From assembly GCA_951213105.1 (NCBI GenBank), contig OX578152.1, positions 72,176,680-72,240,679 on the forward strand: a stretch of DNA of 64,000 bases, read 5' to 3'. Shown here one piece after another: positions 19,490 through 32,565 of the stretch (position 1 is its first letter; every line of letters starts with the position of its first letter). The translations under genes and the position numbers were made by a program. This stretch comes from Amaurobius ferox. Its lineage: Eukaryota; Arthropoda; Arachnida; Araneae; Amaurobiidae. The notes under the pieces were generated by a model. That model searched no databases and was not told the origin of the DNA. It worked only from the letters and a program-made list of their open reading frames with translations.

Positions 19490-20584
19490 ATTTTGATCAT
19501 ACCAGTAAAAGACATCTTCACCACGCAACAAAACTTTTTTTGCTATGTTATTAATGTCAAGATTTAGAAGTACTTGTTCAGCTACTCTTTCATACATTTC
19601 TAATGGAGTGCTGTAAAGACATTCATAGTAACTTAGATCTTCAATTTGAGCAACACAACCAACACATTTAAAAAGTTTTCTTACATGACACATCATGTTG
19701 TCATGAATACAAGATATTAACTGTTCGAATGCGAAATTTTTGTCACAAATAAGTGATGGTAGAAAGGTTATAGTGTTCTTTATTTTTAATATTTGAGCAG
19801 GAAGCTACTCTATAAATATACTTTCTCAAAGTTTCATACTAATGCTGTTAACGCAATTCTGTAAACATGCTATTTGATTTTTATCTACGGTAATATGACA
19901 CTGTGTTAGACAAAATTTTGAATCATATAATTTAATTATTTTTTGCAAATGCAGTTATCCATTGTCATTGAAACAGAACAACTCATTGCGACCGACGAAA
20001 GAGGTATCTGCATATAGAATATTGAACGACCACAATTTTTGAGAAAATTCACTCCATGTAGCAGGTGACATTGTAACGCCTTCACGCGTAGGCTGTAATT
20101 CATTTCACTCGTTAGAGAGATATTTCCATAGATACACTTTTAACTTCCCATAGCAAAGTTTCAAATATACATACACATCATAACCTAAATGCCAACTACG
20201 GAGCGCATCTTGCACAAAATCTGAAGAAGTAGATTCAGTCGAAACTGATTCTGTAGTGGAGGATAACACTGCGCTATGTGTTAGAGCACAAGAAAGCAGA
20301 TCTTGAGTAGAGTTTCCAACCTCGGTGAGAACTTGTGAATTTACAACGCTAGTTGTTTGTGCTGGGGTTATGGAAGACATAAGATAGGTTTCTAACCAAT
20401 CCACAGCAAACTTTTGTGAGGGTGAATTAATCACATCTGAGACAATGTCCACAGATTTTGCTTCTTCTAGCGCAAGAACAGACAACTCCACATTATTTAC
20501 ACTAGAAATTATTTGCTCGAGTGATGGCATACTTTGAATTTTAGACATTATTTTTAGACCGTAACATCCAACTACCACATTCAC
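19433..20584 (-). pseudogene. PC4/p15-like coactivator-family pseudogene
   Basis: One frame runs 1,152 nt from 20,584 to 19,433 and is interrupted by four in-frame stops: TGA at 20,105-20,107, TAA at 19,955-19,957, TGA at 19,826-19,828 and TAG at 19,805-19,807. The frame is otherwise kept. Around residues 131-184 the pattern YLKLCYGKLKVYLWKYL, a stop, then REGVTMSPATWSEF resembles the PC4 single-strand-DNA-binding domain (beta strands, then the P-x-x-x-G-[IV]-x-[LM]-x-x-x-W motif). The C-terminal part has a KLFKCVGC...YYECL cysteine pattern. From memory, proteins with both parts form a multicopy family in spiders; I could not check this. The N-terminal 110 residues are Ser/Thr/Val-rich and low in identifiable motifs. 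Whether it is a dead host gene or a mobile-element passenger is open. Confidence 0.6.
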
Positions 20585-20839
20585 ATTATAAGATTTATTT
20601 TTAAAACACTAAGATCTTAAAACATTATAAATTTGTCGGAGCTATGAACGAACCGAACTTATCCACGCAACGCCCAAGTTTGAAATGTCTTATAGGGCCA
20701 CGTCATAAAGATAATCATGTGACCTAAATCGAGTGTCGTGTGCAAACAAATGGCATAAGATAAGATATGAAGTGATTAGAACTTGTAATTTTTAATGAAT
20801 CGTGCAACATTAGATTGTGCTAAACGCAATTGTTATCTA
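20585..20839. other. Upstream flank of the PC4-like pseudogene
   Basis: AT-rich with no clear TATA or initiator that I would defend. No repeat is recognised. Confidence 0.4.
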
Positions 20840-21200
20840 CATGGGAAAATTTCTACATTATTTTATTCATCTGCGAAATCATAAAGTGAAAATATATACC
20901 AGACTTAGTTAAAGTTCCAAATTTTAAATCACATTAACATTAAATACTTAGAAAAATTTTGTATATTTTTATAACTTTAGGAGATATGCAACGCCCGGAA
21001 TATACAAGAATAGCTGGCAAAAGCACGAAAATAACTAACAGTATGAGGTCTTCATTAGCCGATATCCAAACTGGAAATGAACGACATACACGCTAATTAC
21101 AACACTAAGATGAGAGCTTATCAGTTCTTATCTCATCTAAGATCTCACATAAAATGACGTCATCGCTCCAAAGTTCAAAAGATGACGTCATTGGTCCAAG
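20840..21200 (+). repeat. Three-copy repeat, copy 3
   Basis: A diverged copy containing agacttagttaaagttcc, ataactttag-gagatatgc (about 20,969-20,988) and two CRE-type palindromes (tgacgtca at about 21,154 and 21,183). It lies on the other side of the PC4-like pseudogene from copies 1 and 2. Confidence 0.5.
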
Positions 21201-21284
21201 GTTCACAAAATGGCCTTATTTTTTAATTACTCCCTATTTTGAATTACTCATTATTTTTAATCATTTATTCATAATTAAAAAAAT

Positions 21285-21366
21285 TAATAGAATACGAAAA
21301 AGCAAGAAATATTAAATTTGAAAGTATTCTTATTAATTTTACTAGAATTAGAAAAACAAAGTAATA
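21285..21366 (+). pseudogene. hAT transposase terminal fragment, copy H3
   Basis: Only the last ~25 codons of the hAT fragment remain: the IEYEKARNIKFESILI-like stretch, from the attaatagaatacgaaaaag segment onwards. Its start marks the edge of the unique island against the repeat mosaic. Confidence 0.65.
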
Positions 21367-22084
21367 AAATTTCAATAGTCATTTTTCTTCTCAAATATAT
21401 TATAAATACTCGTTATTATGTAGTCTTGCATATTTTCAATGTAAATTATTTTCAAAAATAAAAATTAAATAATAATTTTTATTTTTGTAATTTCTGTAAG
21501 TTGTATATTGCGTAGTCTATCTAGCATGATATAAACTAGTATAACAATTAACAGTTTTTCAGCAACATGGTTTCCCATAAATATTCTTGTCAAATTTGAG
21601 CCATAAATTATGAACACCTTGTATAAAACATGGAAAAACGTAACAATTGGAGTAAAAAATAAAAATATTATATATACCAGGGCCCCCCGCAAATGACACT
21701 TACAGTGGCCCCCTGCGTTCCCTGTAATGTAGGAAACAATATTACAGTAATGATTTCCATCGCCATACCATTTACCTATATCTATACAATTGCAATAGAA
21801 AAAATAGTTTTAGATGGACAATTTGAAAGGTATATGTTCCGATGGAATATAAATCCATAGTTGTATGGTTCTATCTTCAATAGCTAGAAAGTTACAATCT
21901 TTTTTAATTTAAGAAAAGTGTGGTTTTTTACATCTTTCTTCTTCCCTCTTCCTCTTCCTTTTCATTTCGCTTCTAATACAAACAATGTTTCTGTATAAAC
22001 ATTCATCTCATTTTGATGGAATTATTAGGCATGTTCATAAATGGGGTAAGACAAGACCTTTAAAAAATTTAATTTTTGGTTCAA
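21367..22084 (+). repeat. Module T, full copy
   Basis: This matches 2,937-3,645: the ataccagggccccccgcaaa and cagtggccccctgcgttccc blocks near 21,675-21,722 and a pyrimidine run near 21,938-21,960. A minus-strand open frame over it is incidental. Confidence 0.7.
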
Positions 22085-22744
22085 AGCCTTTCCGAATTTT
22101 CATAGAAATCTAAGCAGCGTCCGCCTATCAAAGATGGTACACAGGTTCTTCAGGACCCGAATAGGTGCACGTTGGCGTTATTTTTAAAATTTCGCATTTG
22201 TTTTTTTATGTATTTCATAGGTTCGAGTTTTCTTTGCGACCGTTACAAACACAATAAAACGCATGGAGAAAAATGTGGCTAGAATTTCATTCGAGGCACG
22301 GTTGCAAGATCACAGTGGTTAGTCTCAGTTGTGAAATCGAGAATTTAAGAGGGATGGTACTTCATATTTGTTAGGATTCATGTAACTTTAATAAGCCGTG
22401 GTTTTAATAAGCCGTGTTTTTAATAAGTTGTTGAATATACGGTCAATTATGAATCTCATATTTTTTGTTTTTGCGGAGAGCTTATGCGATTTTATTCGTG
22501 TAATTTTCGGATCGGAATCTAAATTGTGTTCGAATGTATTATTTAAGGAGAGGGTGTTTATTTAATTTATATGAATAAAATTGGAAACATGTCTGCCTGT
22601 CTAGCTGCCTGCAAGCTTGTCTCATCATCAAGGGGAAAATAGTTCCATCGAATTTCATTTAATTTTGTGGGCAGCCTTGGAATAGCCCAAAGTAAAATTT
22701 TAGTCTATGTTTTGAGTTTCTAGGACCAGAGATTGCAACAATGA
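22085..22744 (+). repeat. Module K (hAT-empty copy)
   Basis: The order is the same as at 9,061-13,024. At 22,631-22,655 (aggggaaaatagttccatcg) it carries the uninterrupted equivalent of the hAT target site at 9,807. Confidence 0.75.
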
Positions 22745-25700
22745 GGTTCTCTATTGTGTCCCGTCGGGCCATTCGACATCGACCCTGGTAATACCTTCAC
22801 TCTGTATTACGGCCATGACACATAACACTTTGCGTCCGTGATAAGTTTCACATTCCATAAAATTTAAAATATGTATTCATTTTAGGAATAAAATTACGCA
22901 ATGAAAAGTTTTAAACTCATACAGTGTATACATGAGACAAAATAAAGTTACCATCGAACACGATCAAGTTAGTCATGATACTCGTCCGTTCAATTCGATT
23001 AATAATCTAGAACTTATTATGCATTTAATCAGACGTTTTAGTCAATTGACTACAAATCGTCTGCCTATCATTTCTACAGCACAATCCTTCCTGCTCATGC
23101 CTTTCAAGATAACCCGAATTAAGGCATGTTGCATAGAAGAATTACAGAACTCTTTGTTGGTAATATAATAATTCTAATAATCTGGGTAACAGCTTACTTT
23201 CATCGAGCTTTCTATGGTAGACATTAATGTTAGGAAATTTACATTCAGACAGCTTATTTAAGTTCACACTAAAAGTTGTTTTCGCTTCTTTTTATTATAA
23301 AATGTTTTAAATTAAACATATTTTACAGTTATTCCTTTTTGAAAATATGAATACATCTAGAAACTCTTCCACTCATTCGATAAAGCAATGCGGCGGATAG
23401 ATAAGTTACAAATAATTAGAAAGGGATACACAAAATAAGTGAAACCTGCTTTAGATATATACGTAAAAACACCCACAATTTTTTTTAATATAAAGGTATT
23501 TACATAATAGCAAAGTAGCGGTCAATTACTTTAAATTAACAGCGAAATTGAAAAAAGTCCTTGACAGTGCACTTTTATACTCCATAATTCCATTGTTGAC
23601 ACCCTCCCTCATAGCCTTGCAATCAATGTTTTGCCTGATTGAATTAACCGTAGCCTTAGTTTGGCTCAGCTTTCTGGTTATTTTCTGCTTTTTTTTTTTT
23701 CCCTCATAAAATTTACCGAAATCATTTATTATATAGAATATTATTTTAGAATATTAGCGGTGCATATAGAAATTAAATTAGAAATTTTAATTTTAATTTT
23801 TTTTAATCTCATGCTCTGTGGGAGAACATGAAATTATGCTATGTGTTATGTTATAATGAACTTGATTGCAGACGTTCTTAATCTATATAAAAAAAATTAA
23901 AAATCTGTCTGTTTGTTTATCTCATTATTACCAGAGAACGGCTGAACCGAATTGAAAGAAATTTTGTGAGTGGCCTTGAAATAGCCCCTTTTAAATTTAG
24001 TCCAAGTTCCGAGTTTCTAAGAACAGGGGTTGTCGAGAAATTTATGAAAATTTAATTGACTGTAGCCTTAATTGGCTCAGCTTTCTGGATATCATTCGCC
24101 TGTTACATTGGGACTTCCAGCGTTTACCGAAATCATTTATTATATAAAATATCATTTTCTAATATTAGCGGAGTATATGGCAATTAAATTGAAAGATTCC
24201 AATTTTAATTTTTTTTCAATCTCTTTCTCTTTGAGACAACAACAAATTATGCCATTTGTTAGTTTATACCGAACTTGATTGAAAACGCTCTTTATATAAA
24301 TAAAATTAAAAATCTGTCTGTTTGTTTGTCTCATCATCACCAGAAAACAGCTGAACCGAATTGAATAAAATTTTGTGAGTAGACTTGAAATAGCTCCATC
24401 CAAGTTTCGAGTTTCTAAGTCCAGGGGTTGTCGAGATAGTATTGAAAAACGGAACTTTTTCCTAGGAGTTCTACTATCTAACTCCCTTGTTCCTCCAAAC
24501 GAAAAGGTTGGAAATCGCTTGTTTGAAACGTGAAAGTGAATTAAAATATTATCTCTGAGTTTGGTGAGAGATTTTTGGGCTAATTTGTCACTTTCTGAAA
24601 ACCTGAATTGTTTGAAAGCATGAATGTTTAAAATATGAATTCAAATGGAATATCTACCACAATGGTTTATTTTTCACAAGCTTTTACTCAACAATAAAAA
24701 GTATTAAGAAATCAAAATGGTTATTTAATTATTAGCATTTTATGCGGAAAATTCTATCTTATATCATGTTGCTCATCAACGCAATTAAATCAAATGTGTT
24801 TGTTAATTTTTATTATTATTTTTTCGATTTGAATAATAAATACATAATAAATTTAATAATAACTCGTAAATGGATATAAAAATATATCTTATAAGTAAAC
24901 GGATTTTTCTTTTAATTATATTAATTACGGACTGCGTATATCAATTTCATTTATTTTGGCAAAGAGTTTTTAAACTTATATATTGTGTTTTGCCAATAAA
25001 CTCATTTAGCCGATTGATGAAACAGAATATGAATAGAAGGGGAACCAATCATCATCTTCTAATACAATTTTAGTGTTTTCATTTAGTATATACAAAAGGG
25101 ACCAGAATGTCTTATTCTTCAGATCTGCAAATTCAGAGCTACGAATTTAGCGGGATTCGCAAAGTTGGCAAATTTTCTTAAACATTGCCAAATTGAAGGA
25201 AATACTGCCAATTTTATAAAAACGACGCTAAATCAAAGAAATTAATTTTGTTTTGTTAGAAAAGAACACCGACATGATTTTTCGGTAGCATTTGTCTGTC
25301 AGTCCAACAGTCCTACTCAGTAACGCATTTAGCGAATTTTTAAAATGCCGCCAAATTGATAAAAATGTTTGTAAATCCATAAAACTATCTTGAACTTGAT
25401 AAAATTGAGCTAAATAAATGAAATTAATTGTGTTTTTTTAGAGGAGATAGTATTGTGATGATGTTTCCCCAATTTGTCCCCAAGTGGAACTATCAGTTAG
25501 TTCTACAGTCCCACTTGCAGATAAATTTGGAGATTTTTTTAAATGTCGCCAAAACTTCCATAGAAAAACTTCCATTCAAAAAATATATTTTCCACCAATT
25601 TATTTGAGGACAATTTTTATTAAATATTTTCTTATTTGAATAATAAAGATATGTATATAACAAAAATTTCATTGACATTGCATTTTTGATTGGATAATAT

Positions 25701-26984
25701 CAAATACGATCTTTAAGTTTAAACGTTATTATGATTATTGATATTTCCGGGGATTATATTTTGAGGGATTATTCATACTTTCAAATTATTATGCCGTTGT
25801 TTCATGATGGCAAAAATGGTTAAAACTCATTGTACTTTGTACGAGTAATCTTCTACAAATGCACGGGTATATCTTCAAATCTACAAGAATATAAGTAGTA
25901 CAGGTATATTGGCATATATTTTGACACATATTGATATAGTATGTTGGAATCAATTACGACCTTCTGGTACAAAGATTAGGTGGATTACTGATATTTTCAA
26001 TTTATCACGTCAGTTGTTTTATTTTGGCAAAGATTTTTGAGACACATATAGTAATAAGGGTAATATTCTACTAACATACAGACATATCTTCTAATCTACG
26101 ACATTATAAGTAATAAGGTTATATCTTCCCATATAATTTTAGCACTTTCATTTTGGTATATATTTTAATTTATTACCGCCTTCAGGTTTAAAGATTACGG
26201 CTGTATTGCTATTTTCAATGTATACATGTAATATACTAATACATAGTATATCTTCTAATATTCGAATACATAAATAGTTTCCGTAGAATTTTGAAACTTT
26301 AATTTGCATATATTGATTCAGTTTTATATTTTTTGCAAATTGGCTTACAAACGGAGCCAGGATGTTTTGTTCTTTAGATTTCCCCGTGATTCCGTAGAGC
26401 GAAATAATTTCGTAGAGCGAAAACAGAGATTCTTAAACTTCTTTTTAGGAGCATTAAATTAAATATATTAACATAATATTTTGATTAACAATTTCATTTA
26501 GTATACTATAAGAATTTGCATATGAATGTGAATTTTAAGTTTCTTTATATTATATACTTTCTTCGAAGAACGGGTATGCTGCTAATCTGGATATAAAACT
26601 GCCACTATCAATGCCACCATTAACTGAAGCTCAATTTACATTTAGAAGCTTTTGTATTCAGTACATATTTATTCCGTGTTATCCTCGATATTAATTGTTA
26701 AAATATTTAAATTAAAAAAATGCTTATTACTTCTGCTCATAATTAGTGTAGGTACTTTATTTTTAAAATAATCAATAATTAGGATACTAAACACCGAAAC
26801 ACACATCTCGGTACTGGCACAAGTGATGTCAAATTTTATCTAAAAATAGCCAAATGAGTCTAGAAAATTCGACAAATAATAATAGTGAAAACCCATTCAG
26901 CTGATAACTTTAAGAGACGCAGGGCTTATCCTGCTTCATCTGCGTCACTTCAGGAACCGCCAATGCTAAACAGTACGTTTTCCT

Positions 26985-27105
26985 CTTGCGTCAAATGAGA
27001 ACAGACAGAATATAATACTAGTTATATAATGCTACTTATATACTCAGGATATAATACTAGTTATACACTACTGGATATAATACTAGTTATATTACACTAA
27101 TGTTA
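26985..27105. repeat. Minisatellite based on ggatataatactagttatat
   Basis: Three to four imperfect copies of a ~25-bp unit containing ataatactagttata. The same array occurs in each X copy (31,065-31,150, 36,500-36,595, 40,650-40,745 and 46,195-46,265), with variable copy number. Confidence 0.75.
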
Positions 27106-27379
27106 GTGTCACCCAGTTATAATTTTCTAAGCATTATTGCCTTTTTAAGCTTCTCATTCATGAATTTTTTTTTCTTCTCTGTAACTTTATGAGTATATAA
27201 CGTGAAAATGCATATCCGATCGGCACTAAGAGAAATTAGATTTGAAACTTCATGCGCGAGCTGTTGGTTAAGTAATAATAATGAAAGCAATACAAATTAT
27301 AAATGCATTATGTTTTTCAGATCTATATATTAAAATACGGAAAGGCTTTGAACCAAAAATTAAATTTTTTAAAGGTTTT

Positions 27380-28163
27380 ATGAAATTTGAAACTTATTAC
27401 GGAGCATTAAGTATTACGGCACTGATACAGAGTGAGGCTACTTCCACGGTAGGCCTTCAGCTGACTGGACTGATTAGACCCTGAAAGGTCTCGATCTGAA
27501 AAGAGCTCCGTGCCGAAAGGCTGGTAAAGATTTAAATTAATTAATTAATCAGTGAAAAGAGTGATGGAATTTATGATGGCCCCCTAAAAGTGTACAAAAT
27601 TGATTGTTTCAACCAAGTACCGGGCAAATTCAGATCTTATTTAGAAAAACAATTTGATCAGATGAAGTATTTTTCAGATCGTTTCGGTTTTGGGGATAAT
27701 TTTCAGACGAATGATAAAGAAACATAGGATAAGCATGCTGCTGGCTAATTTAGAAATGTCATTCCCTAATGTCGAAATTTTTAAAGACATTCAAATGTAC
27801 GGCACCAATATATTAGCAGATGTAGAAGGCATAATGCTAATTTTGGAAATGGAAGTGTTGAAGCAATCATACCTCTTACGTTTTATGCAGAATAAAAAAT
27901 CATATTCCGATTTCTGACCCAGAATGAACAGCGTTTCCAAAATCTGTATATAGTCCTTCACAGTTGTTTGATAATCCCTGCCATAATCGTTTCAGGCGAA
28001 AGAAGGTTCCAAAAACTTCAATCAATAAAAACATATTTGAGATCAATCACGGTACAGAAACGATTGAGCAATCTGCGGCAATATTGTTAATGGAATACGA
28101 GGAAGCAATAAATATTAAATTTGAAAGTATTCTTGTTAACTTTACTGAGAAAACAAAGTAATG
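27380..28163 (+). pseudogene. hAT transposase C-terminal fragment, copy H4
   Basis: The frames 27,690-27,917 and 27,964-28,161 carry the LLANLEMSFPNVEIFKDIQ and IEQSAAILLMEYEEA parts. The GERRFQKL-type motif is present at about 27,995 in a third frame. It is a dead fragment of the same type as H2, and nearly the same as H5 in unit B. Confidence 0.75.
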
Positions 28164-29504
28164 AAATTTTGATAGTCATTGTTTTTTCAAATATATTATA
28201 AATACTCGTTATTATGTAATGTCGAATATTTTTGAAATATATATTCTCGTATAATCTCGAAATTTATTGGAAGAAAGTGATATCACGTGGTTTAGCAACG
28301 GATTTAAATCCAATGTCTTTATGCGGCGGACAATTTTCATTAAATATTTTCCCATTTGAGTAATCCAGATATGTATATAACCAAAATTTCATTGCATTTT
28401 TGACTGGATTATATCAATTACGATCTTCAGGTTTTAAGCATTATTATTATTGATATTTTTGGGGAATATTGCTTCAGGGATAATTGATACTTTCAAGTTA
28501 TTATACCATTCCTTTATTAAGGCAAAAATTGTTGAAAGTCATATATTGTACGTTGTGCGAGTAATCTTCTACAAATGCACGGGTATATCTTCAAATCTAC
28601 GAGAATATAAGTAGTACAGGTATATTGCCCTATATTTTGACACATATTGATATAGTATGTTGGAATGAATTACGGCCTTCTGGTACAAAGTTTACGTGGA
28701 TTACTGATATTTTCAATTTATTACGTCACCTGTTTTATTTTGGCAAAAATTTTTGAGACGCATCTTCTTAAATAATAAAAGACAATGTCTGTGTGTCTGC
28801 CTTATACACTATACGTTTTGAGACCGCGCATCGGAGAGGTACGAAATTTGGCAATCGGAGACCTGGGGGGGGGGATGCGACACGTGAAAAACGATGTTTA
28901 AAATTTTAATTATTTTTTTTTTGTTGTTTAATGTTTTACGCTATTTCGACCGTTTTTTTGCCCTTTTTTCTCCACTATCCAGACATCGGAGAAAAAACAA
29001 TTCACACCACCGGAAAGAGAAGACAATTGCGAGTAAAAATATATCAATTGCAAATCTCAATTTCGATTTCTAATATTTTTTAAAGATTTTAAAACAAAAG
29101 TCACTTTTTTCTAAAAAACGATCTCTGGTTTTAAATTCTCGCATAGTAAAAAGTATTCATAATGTCGACTAATAATTTACATTTTTAGAAAGCTCAAACA
29201 TCTGGTTTTCTTACAAGCCCAATCTGGTCAAAAAATAGTTAAAATTGGCCGCTGGATCGGAATTTAAAGTGGTCATGATTTTAAAATTAATCAGCGGGCA
29301 AAAGAAGTTCCCATTTCCCATCGCCCTTTACACCCAAGCAGGCGTTTCAATGGCGCCGGGTTGTATGTGGAGGTGACGTCACTGTTTTGAATATGCATAA
29401 CGATGGGTGGGACAAAAAAACGAATCAGTGTTTGCTTTCCGTTTCCCGCGCTTCCGGATTTAAATGAATTATGAGCTTAGCATATGTATTGTAGAAATTA
29501 CTAT

Positions 29505-29695
29505 ATGTATATTTTAAATGATGGAACGATATGGATTTTTTAAATGTATATTTTAAATGGATATTTTAATTTGTGGATATTTTGAATGGATATTTTAATT
29601 TTATGGATATTTTAAATGACGGAACGATGGATATTTTAATTTTATGGATATTTTAAATGATGGAACAATGGAACGATGGAATAAGGACGATGGAA
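29505..29695. repeat. Minisatellite based on atggatattttaaat
   Basis: Irregular copies of atggatattttaaatgatgg and shorter variants. The same array is at 39,045-39,235 in unit B. Confidence 0.75.
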
Positions 29696-29739
29696 TTAAG
29701 AGCTTAGCATATGGTCATTTTAAATTGTAAATTAGCGCG

Positions 29740-29932
29740 CGGGAAGTTAGCGGTAGGCCCGGGTTCGATTCCAGCCACTGCCTAAACTGCAGTAGTGTTC
29801 AGGCGGAGTACGATCACGTTAAACATGTGGGTCCGTAAGTCCTTCCGAGAGGTTGGTGGTAGGGGAAGGAAAGTACCGTCCCTGTGGCTACCTCCCCCAC
29901 TGGGTTCCGGTCTAAATTGGGTGAATAAAAAG
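29740..29932 (+). mobile_element. tRNA-derived SINE, 3'-shortened copy
   Basis: The head contains gtaggcccgggttcgattcc (B box about 29,761-29,772) and the A-box region is shortened to agcgcgcggg. The body follows to ctaaattgggtgaa, where the next SINE unit begins after a short A-rich link. Confidence 0.75.
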
Positions 29933-29949
29933 AAAATTATGCAGATTGT

Positions 29950-30285
29950 CGCGGAGGACGCAGTAGCCCAGTGGTTAGCGCACGGGAATTGCACTCGGTA
30001 GGCCCGGGCTCGATTTCCACCACTACCAAAACTGCTGCCGTGTTCACGCGGAGTATGATCACGTTAAACATTTAGGTCCGTAAGTCCTTCTGAGCGGTTG
30101 ATGGTAGGGGAAGGAGGGTACGGTACCTGTGGATGCCTCCCCCACTGGGTTCCAATCTAAATTGGGTGGCAATTCCAAGCCGTCCAAAGTGTTACCTTAC
30201 ACCTTTCTGGTAGGTCGCGCCAGCGAGTTTGCCACGGTCAGAATTTTCAAGGGTAGTGAGCAGGCTGGTCTCCAAAGGCGGGTAG
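29950..30285 (+). mobile_element. tRNA-derived SINE, near-complete
   Basis: A box cagtagcccagtggttagcg (about 29,960-29,979) and B box-like ggctcgatttcc (about 30,007). The full body follows. The 3' end differs from the copy at 91-453: instead of ...gggtctcaac it continues gtcgcgccagcgagtttgcc and ends ctccaaaggcgggtagta. This suggests a distinct SINE subfamily. Confidence 0.75.
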
Positions 30286-31602
30286 TATTGTAATAAGGGT
30301 AATCTTCTACTAACACACGGACATTTCTTCTAATCTACAACATTATAAGTAGTAAGGGTATATCTTTCCACATAATTTTAGCACTTTCATTTTGGTATAT
30401 ATTTTAATTAATTACCGCCTTCAGCTTTAAAGACTACGGGTGTATTGCTATTTTCAATGTATACATGTACTCTACTAATACAGGGTATGTCTTCTAATAT
30501 TCGAATATATAAATAGTACGGGTCCCATAGAATTTTAAAGGTTATAAAACTCCCACCATCTGTGACAATTTTTATTGAATCTTAATTTACATTTAATTAG
30601 AAGGGGCAGTTAAAGTTAACAGAGATCGTCTGCCCATCATTACCAAAGCAATATCGTTCCAGCTAATGACATTCAAGAATCGAATTAGTATAAATGACGT
30701 AAGAATTGTGAAGGTTTGCATAGACAATGCATAGCGAATAATCTGAGGATCGGAGCAGCTTTTGCATTCAGTAAGTATTTATTCTGTGTTACTCCCGATA
30801 TTAATTGTTAAAATATTTAAATTGAAAAAATACTTATTACTTCTGCTCATAATTAGGGTAGGTACTTTATTTTTAAAATAATCAATAATTCCGATACTAA
30901 GCACCGAAAAACACATAACGTTACAGGCACAAGTGTTGTCAACTATTATCTAAAAATAGCCAAACGAGTCTAAAAAATTCGACAAAAAGTAATAGTAATA
31001 ACCCATTCATACGATAACTTTCAGAGATGCAGCGGTTATTCTGCTTGAAATGAGAACATTCAGGATATAATACTAGTTATATATAATGCTAGTTTTATAC
31101 TACAAGACATAATGCTAGTTATATACTACAGGATATAATACTAGTTGTATAATACTAATACCAGTGACAACTAGTTCTAATTTTCAAAGGATTATGGTAT
31201 TTTTAAGTTCGCATTTTCAAAGGATTATGGTATTTTTAAGTTCTCATTCAGTATTCTCTTTTAACAAAAGAAAATAAATTTCATTGATTTAGCGTCGTTT
31301 TTATCAAATTGGCAATATTTTTTTCAAATTGGCAATATTTTTTTCAAATTGGCAACGTTTAAGGAAAGTTGCCAAGTTAGCGATAACCCGCATATTCGTA
31401 GCTCTGAATTTGCAGATCTGAAGAATAGAATATCCTGGTACCGTTTGTATATACTAAATGAAAACACTAAAATTTTATTTAAAGATATACCTGTTCTTTT
31501 CATATCCTGTTTCATCTATCGGCTAAATGAGTTTATTGGCTAAACACCATATATAAGTTTAAAAACTGTTTGCCAAAATAAATTAAATTGATGTACACAG
31601 TC

Positions 31603-32565
31603 GCTGATTAATTAATAAATTTAAATCTTTACCAGCCTTTCGGCACGGGGCTCTTTTCAGATCGAGGCCTTACTGGGTCTAGTCAGTCCAGTCAGCTGAA
31701 GGTCTTCCCTGGAAGTATCCTCACTCATTATCAGTGCAGTCATACTATCAATGTCGTAATCTATGGAAAGATTAACTGTGCGTTATAAATTAATATCTAG
31801 ACAATCTCTGGTCTTAGAAACTCCAAACATGGACTAAAATTTATGATTGGACTATTCCAAGGCTGCCCAGAAAATTATATAAAATGCGATGGAACAATTC
31901 TCCCCTGATGATTAGACAAACACACAGGCAGCAAGACAGGCAGACATATTTTCAATTTTATTCATATAGATTATATAAACACCCTCTACTTTAATAATAC
32001 ATTCGAACAGAGTTTAAAAATGATTCAGATCCGAAAGTTACACGAATAAAATCGCATAAGCTCTCCGCAAAAACAAATAATATGAGAATCACAAGTGGCC
32101 GTATATTCAACCGCTTATTAAAAACACAGTTTATTAAAGCACGGCTTACTAAAGCACGGCTAATTAAAGTCACATGAACCCTAACAAATATGAAGTGCCA
32201 TTCCTCTGAAATTCCAGATTTCACTACTGAGACTACTATGATCTTGTAACCGTTCCTCGAATGAAATTCTAGCCACATTTTTCTCCATGCGTTTTATTGA
32301 GTTTTAACGGTCGCAAGGAAAACTCGAACCTATGAAATACATAAAAAAACTAATGCGAAATTTAAAAAATAACGGCAATGTGCACCTGCTGGGGTTCTGA
32401 AGTACCTGTGTTACATCTTTAATAGGAGTGCGCTGCTTAGATTCCTCGCTGTAGACTGCCTAAACAAACGCACAGGCAGCCATCTTCCTTTATTAAATTA
32501 GAATTTAATTTTAAATCACTATAACAAAGCACAGTGTCAGTATGTCAGTCTCGCGATTGCAACAA
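31603..32565 (-). repeat. Reversed H scrap plus reversed module K (unit A)
   Basis: 31,603-31,745 is the reverse complement of the 5' part of the H fragments (landmark ttcggcacggggctc, compare 27,505-27,515). It is followed by reversed K, with the hAT-empty site at 31,881-31,909 and the MITE-empty site near 32,490. This shows that K followed by H is the older joined order, also seen at 13,020. Confidence 0.7.

Larger units (their letters stand above)
28764..30285 (+). mobile_element. 1.5-kb composite insertion in module X (copy A)
   Basis: The host reads gagac(t/g)cat followed by attgtaataagg in the uninterrupted X of copy C (about 45,108). Here about 1.52 kb separates the two halves. The insertion begins with cttcttaaataataaaagac and a tgtctgtgtgtctg stretch, has a G-run near 28,866, and then unassigned sequence to about 29,500. 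After that come a minisatellite and two SINEs. The opening resembles the start of Helitron-like elements in other arthropods, but I cannot confirm a 3' hairpin or CTRR end. Confidence 0.6.
22745..32565 (+). repeat. Tandem 9.6-kb unit, copy A
   Basis: The order is Y (22,745-23,690), a short local duplication (about 23,690-24,060), X (24,062-27,270), H4 (27,380-28,163), and X again (28,240-31,250) interrupted by a 1.5-kb composite insertion. A reversed scrap of H (about 31,603-31,745) and reversed K (31,750-32,565) close the unit. The next base continues with Y of copy B. The landmarks at 27,690, 27,964, 31,349 and 31,991 recur about 9.5-9.6 kb further on in B. It encodes nothing intact. Confidence 0.85.
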
